From Diadophis punctatus similis (Eukaryota; Chordata; Lepidosauria; Squamata; Dipsadidae), in the NCBI GenBank assembly GCA_023053685.1, contig JALIGW010000003.1:48821996-48885995 (forward strand): a stretch of 64,000 nt of DNA. Reading direction: 5' to 3'. Both the position numbers and the translations under genes were made by a program. The notes under the pieces are model-generated. The model had not been told where the DNA came from. It saw only the letters and a list, made by a program, of their open reading frames with translations, and did no database searches. Shown piece after piece: positions 53,801 through 59,800 of this stretch (its first letter is position 1; each line of letters opens with the position of its first letter).

Positions 53801-56800
53801 GCATTTGAGACTCCAGCTTGCTGTAAACTAGACCATTTCATTCTGCAATTGGAATATTTCCTGGCTGTTGTAAATCAGAATTTTTGCTTATCAAAGGGGA
53901 GACAATTGATTTTGGTCTTAGTATTTGATGGTTCCAAGGTTGTTGCTCAAGAAAATTGCAAGTGGACCTCATGGGGTTATTGGGCAGAGGATAACAAAAG
54001 AATAATGGAATAAATTCTTTACTTTCATTGTCTATGTCTACTCTTCTCTCCCAATCTCTAGAAGAAGTATGCAGCCAGTCCCTACTCAGATGAGATTGTG
54101 ATGGAGGTATCACCAAAACAGCAAGATGAACCAGAGATGCTGTGGGTGATGGGGCCTGTCCTTGCGGTCATCTTGATTATCATTATTGTTATTGCTATCC
54201 TACTCTTCAAAAGGTAAGCAGCAGCCTATACTTACAGATGACACAGTGACTATGGTTCCATATTATGGTGCTTAAAAGGGCTTAAGTTGTTCACAGAGAC
54301 TAATATAATATTAAATCTAAGATGAAAATCTGCCATCTCTAAGATAGTTTGATTCTACCCAAAGCTTTGCTCACTTGTAGGGCAATGGTGGATGGGAGAT
54401 AACAGTCCATGCATTTCATTTTGGAATGGAATGAATGAACCTACCAACATTTGATAAATTTTTTGTGTATACAAGTAGTCCTTGAGTTATGACCACAATT
54501 AGGACCAGATTTTTGTTGTTAGGCAAGGTGGTTGTTAAATGAGTCATGCCCAATTCCCTTCCTGTTAAGGGAATCACTGCAGTTGAGTGAATCGTGCAAT
54601 TCTTAAGCAAATCCAGCTTCCCCCATTGACTATGCTTTGTCGGAAGCTGACTGGGAAGGTCACTAATTGCGATTATATGATCCTGTTGTGTTACAACCCC
54701 TGTAAATATATGCTGATTGCCAAGCACCCAAATTTTGATTTCATGATTATGGGGATGCTGCAGCATTTATATCCTGTTAGTTGTGACCATGTTCTTGGCC
54801 AGAATGTCCAGTGTCATCTGCCTGTGATGTTAAAGTAGCTTATTCATTTACAGCAAATGCAAAGTCTTCCATCTCTTACCTAAACAACCTACCATAACTT
54901 TGCTGTAAATAAATGTACGCATGGTTCCAAGGTGTGGAGGGAAAGAAAGTGACTTTGGGTTATTGCATATATGGTTAGTATCTTTGAATAATCCTGGTTT
55001 CCTCTTTTATTTCTGCTCTGCGTGGATCAAGCAAACAGGAAAGGTAGTTAGCATCTTTCTCTTTTTGTTGTATATGTTGAGATCCAAAATTTCATCTTGC
55101 TAAAACCAAAATATATACTGCTCAAACCAGCCTGGTTTTTGATATTTCTCTGCCTTTCTTGCTACTGTGCCATACTTCCTCATCCTTTACCTATCTCATG
55201 TCATTGTTAGAGTAAATAAATAACTTCACAAATAAGATGACCATGTTTTAGGGTTTGTCTGTTTACGTATATACATGTCCACAATGAGAAAATTTGGCTA
55301 AGAATGTTGCATGTTCTATTAATCAGTTCCATAAGCCTTGTTCTGAATGATTCCTTTTTCCTATTATCAACCAGATTTCTTCTAACTTGACTGCTAACTT
55401 CGTTACATAACTGATCATAAGTAAAACAAAGTAATGCTATTATGGTACAGTAGAGCAGAATTGACTTTTAACAAAAATTAGAGGCCAAAACAAAGTATCT
55501 TGGCATTTTTCTATATACTTTTGTTTGAGTAATGAATTCAGATTGATGACATACTTTTTTTCTGACATGTGGCTGCTTTATAAATTATCTCCTCCCAATC
55601 TACACTATAAACATATAAACATATATAATAAATATGTTGAACAGATTTCACCCCTGTAATGTCATAGAAAATGATTTGGAAAAAAATATTAACAGCAGTG
55701 CATCTCCTGGAGCAACCTGATTCTCACTAATTCCTATAAGTTGCAAGTAGTTTCCTGTCATGCAATTTTGTGGTACTTTTTTTCCTTTTATAAAATGGGC
55801 TTTTGTCACCAGGAAGACATTCGCTCACCAAAATGTCCAATTTGCCTTGTCTAGGAGTACATAAGAATGCCTTTACCTATATTCAAGAGATTTGAACAGC
55901 CAGTCATGTGCACTTGCATGCATGCACGCCTATCCACGCAAACATACACACATATGTAACAGTTGGGTTGGCTGAAAAAGAAACCTTTTGTGACATGCAT
56001 TAGGTGAATGCTAAGAAGCAGCAGAACCATATGGAGTCATATGGTTTAATGGTAATCAGTGACCCCACCAATAATATTTCTTGCCATCCCAAAATTTCCC
56101 TCAAATCTATCCCATTTAATTTCTAGACAGGTTATCCTCTGCTTAGTTAGTGAAATCTACCAGGATAAGAGCCTAGGGTGGCAGAACTATGGACATAAAT
56201 ATAACACACAGAGACAACAATGTATTTTATTATGCTATTAACAAATGCCTGGGGGGCCCTCAGCCATTCAAGACAGGTATTAATGGACCAATGAAGTTTA
56301 CCCTAAAGGCCCTTTATCCTTGTACATTACAACTCTTCACATTTTAAATAAATTTTAATACAGAGAATCTTCTGTATTCTTCCACCATAGGAAATAGTCC
56401 CTTACAAATAAATATGAAGAGAAAGAGGAATGTCAAGTTTTTGTCATTGTGTTCCTGTCAGATAGCGGGCTTTAATAGTCCTTTTGCTTGCTGCTATATA
56501 TGTTTCTGTTGCCAGGAGCTTGTTATTGTTTCCCAGATTCATCTTGTATAAGCTTTTCTTTCTTTTTTCCTTAGGAAAAGAGCCAATTCACCCTCATCCA
56601 AGGATGAACATTCCATTGGCCTGAAGGACTCCTTGTTGGCCCATTCCTCTGACCCTGTTGAAATGAGGCGACTTAACTACCAAACACCAGGTGGGCTATA
56701 GTTATATTGTCCAGGGATCCTTATCCCTCATATTATGTGTATCTCTTCACTGGGTGTACCTATTATACTAGGTTCAAATTGATCAGCCAAATGAAAGTCC

Positions 56801-59800
56801 AGTCTGCTGATAGATCAGGTTGGCAGGTTTAGTAAGCTGGCTCCTGATTGGGTTCCTGAAGTGCTACCTACCTTCTGGCTCTTATGACATGTTAAATGAT
56901 TAGTCGCTGCTGACCCTCAGCAGAGTCTCTTCATAAGGCAGCATTTTCTAGATTTATTGCTTTTGGGAGGTTATTTCACTCTCATCTGAGCAGATTTGAT
57001 TTGTTTTCTCACTTGTTCGTGCGAAATAACTTGCCATCCTGCCTTCCTTAGGTGGTGGACTTTATAAAGCATTTAAGCCATTTTAGTAATTAAAAAAGGA
57101 CATATTTGGCTTCTAAGCTCTACACATCAAGTTGGGGCATTTTTCCCTTAAATGCTATGGGGGCGGGGAAGCATTTCAAGGTGAGATCTGCAAGTTTGTT
57201 TATGGCAGCATGTAGCCTTTTCTTACTCTACAGCTGGACATGATTACTTCGCTCAGGTCATCTTAGAAACAGAGTAGAGATTAGGGCTATTCAGGTTGCA
57301 TGTGTGTGTATATATGGTGGGAGATGGGCAATTAATTTTCCTAAGAGGCCACATGAAAACTGGGACTGTAGTGGGAGGCTGGCCCAAAGCGTAGGCCTAC
57401 ACTCACATACATACATAAATTGAAAATCGTAGCAGTCGCCTTCAAAATAGAAGTAATGCAGTTGTATTGCATGCATGAAGTACACTTATCTACATTTGAT
57501 TTCTGATCTCTGATCGACCTCAGATGGTCAATAGGGACAGCCAAAGGGCCAAATGTGACCCGGACACCATAAAATGCCCATGTCTGTGTTAAAAGATACA
57601 GTTTGAGGAAGGCAGATTACCGGTAGTTTTTATGTTCAGTGTGGACCAGAATTTGCTCCCATTCTTTGCACCATTTTATTTTATCAGTTGATTTTCAAGA
57701 CTGATACTTTTGTCTGAACTATCATTTGCCTCCATCTAATCTCAATTTAGGCTGAGTTAAATAGATAATCTCTGGAACCAGACAACCACTAAATCAGTGA
57801 TGGCGAACCTTTTTTGGCTCGGGTGCCAAAAGGATGTGTGCGCGCGCAATAGCGTGCGTGCCCACACCCATAATGCAATGCCCTCCCCCACACATGCGCA
57901 CAACCCCCTGCACTGCCCCCCTGCGCATGTGCACAGGTCTCACTGAAGCTTCCGGACTTTCAGTAGGCCCATTGGGCCGTTTTTTGTCATTCCCAGGGTT
58001 CAGGAGGCCAAAAAGAAGGCTGAAAATCAGCTGACCAGCACGCACATGCGCGCTGGAGCTGACATAGGGCAATGCCTCGCGTGCCCTGAGATATGGCTCC
58101 GCGTGTCACTTGTGGCACCCGTGCCATAGGTTCGCCATCACTGCACTAAATCATCAGCAGACTGGTAGTTTGTTATCTTTGGTAGCAACACTTGAAGTAT
58201 GAAAGGTCCTGCTTAGTACATAATCAATTAAACTACTCTAATTCAGTATAAAGCTTTCTACCTTAATAATTTCTACTTCACAAATAGTTCTTACATGAGT
58301 TGTTAGTTTCTTTATATTCATATTCATTTTCAGCTGAGGCAGGTTTGGTAACATATTGCTGTTATGTGATTAAATAAATTCTGACTGCACTTTGGCCATA
58401 AGATTCCTGTAAAAAAAGAATGCATGGTCTTGAAAAAAGGCCAGATCATTTATCATAAGATTTGAGACAATCCTAACTATTGTTACCTGAGACAAGATAA
58501 CATTGGTGATAAAATTACCTGTAAAATAATCCTTGTTGTAACTGATACCATTTTAATACTGTACCTACTATACTTCCATATGTGTTAACTAGTGTGGAGC
58601 TAAAATTGTTATCCTCAAACTTGGTTTTGAAGGTGGTGACGAGGACTTTTGTGTTACCTTTTGACCTTCTCTTATTCCTTAACTTTGCCTCCAGCAACAG
58701 TAATGGGATTTCTGTTCTTACAGGTGCCAGTGGCCCCAGTTGCCCGAATATATCAAGTTAGTTTTCTTTCCACCTGCTTTGCTTTTTTCTCACTCCACGC
58801 AGCTCCTTCTTTACCATCTCCTTTTGTTCAATATCATGAAGGTCGACGTCACTCACCACAGATTTAGTAATATCATGATCACTTTCTAGTAAGCCAGGAT
58901 ATTTCATCAACACAAGCTTTTGGTGCTTCTCATGTAAGATGCTCCAGCTTGCACAGGAAGGAAGAAAAAGAGTTTAAAGGTACACAATCTTCTAAGCCAG
59001 GGGTGGCCAAACTATGGTTCTTTGAGGACCTGTGGACTTTAACTCCCAGAATTCCTGAGCCAGCCATGCATGCAATGGCTAGCTCAGGAATTCTGGGAGT
59101 TGAAGTTCACAGGTCCTCAAAGGACCATAGTTTGGCCACCCCTGTTCTAAGCAGTTCCAATCAGAAATCTTGAAGTTCTCAGCTGGGCTGAAACATGGAA
59201 TTGTAATCCTTGGCTAAGGCTATGAGGAGCTAATTTTGTGGAAATGCTCACCACCCAAAATTGGCCCAGTAGGCTTAGACTTAATCATCCTCTGAATTGG
59301 ACTTCAACTTTTATTCTCTTGGCAATACAAGTAGTCCTCAACTTACAACCACAGTTGAGCCCAACATTTATGTTGTTAAGTGAGTTTTGTCCCATTTTAT
59401 GACCATTTTTTGCCACATTTGTTAAGTGAATCACTGCAGTTGTTAAATTAGTAACATGATTGTTAAATGAATCTGGTTTCTCCATTGACTTTGCTTGTCA
59501 GAAGGTCGCAAAAGGGGTCACATGACTTCTGAACACTGCAACTGTCATAAATATGAGTCAGTTGTCAAGTATCCCGAGTGTAAATCATGTGACCGTGGGA
59601 ATCCGTGCAAGGATCATAAGTGTAAAAAATGGTCATAAGTCACTCTTTTCAGTGCCATTGTAACTTTGAACGGTCACTAAATGAACTGTTGTAAGTCAAG
59701 GACTAACGTGTACCTTGCTGAAACATTTTCAGTCCAGGTTTCCTTGCTCTCTTTTTCTTTCTTTCTTTCCTTCCTTCCATCTTACAGAGCTTCAAATAAA

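Larger units (their letters stand above)
49870..54061 (+). other. PTPRF: PTPRF intron upstream of the transmembrane exon
   Basis: A 4.19-kb intron. 50370-51130 is AT-rich with recurring motifs. Two hAT MITEs follow (51937-52171 and 53017-53357), then an interspersed repeat (about 53530-53730). No other exon is seen. Confidence 0.75.
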
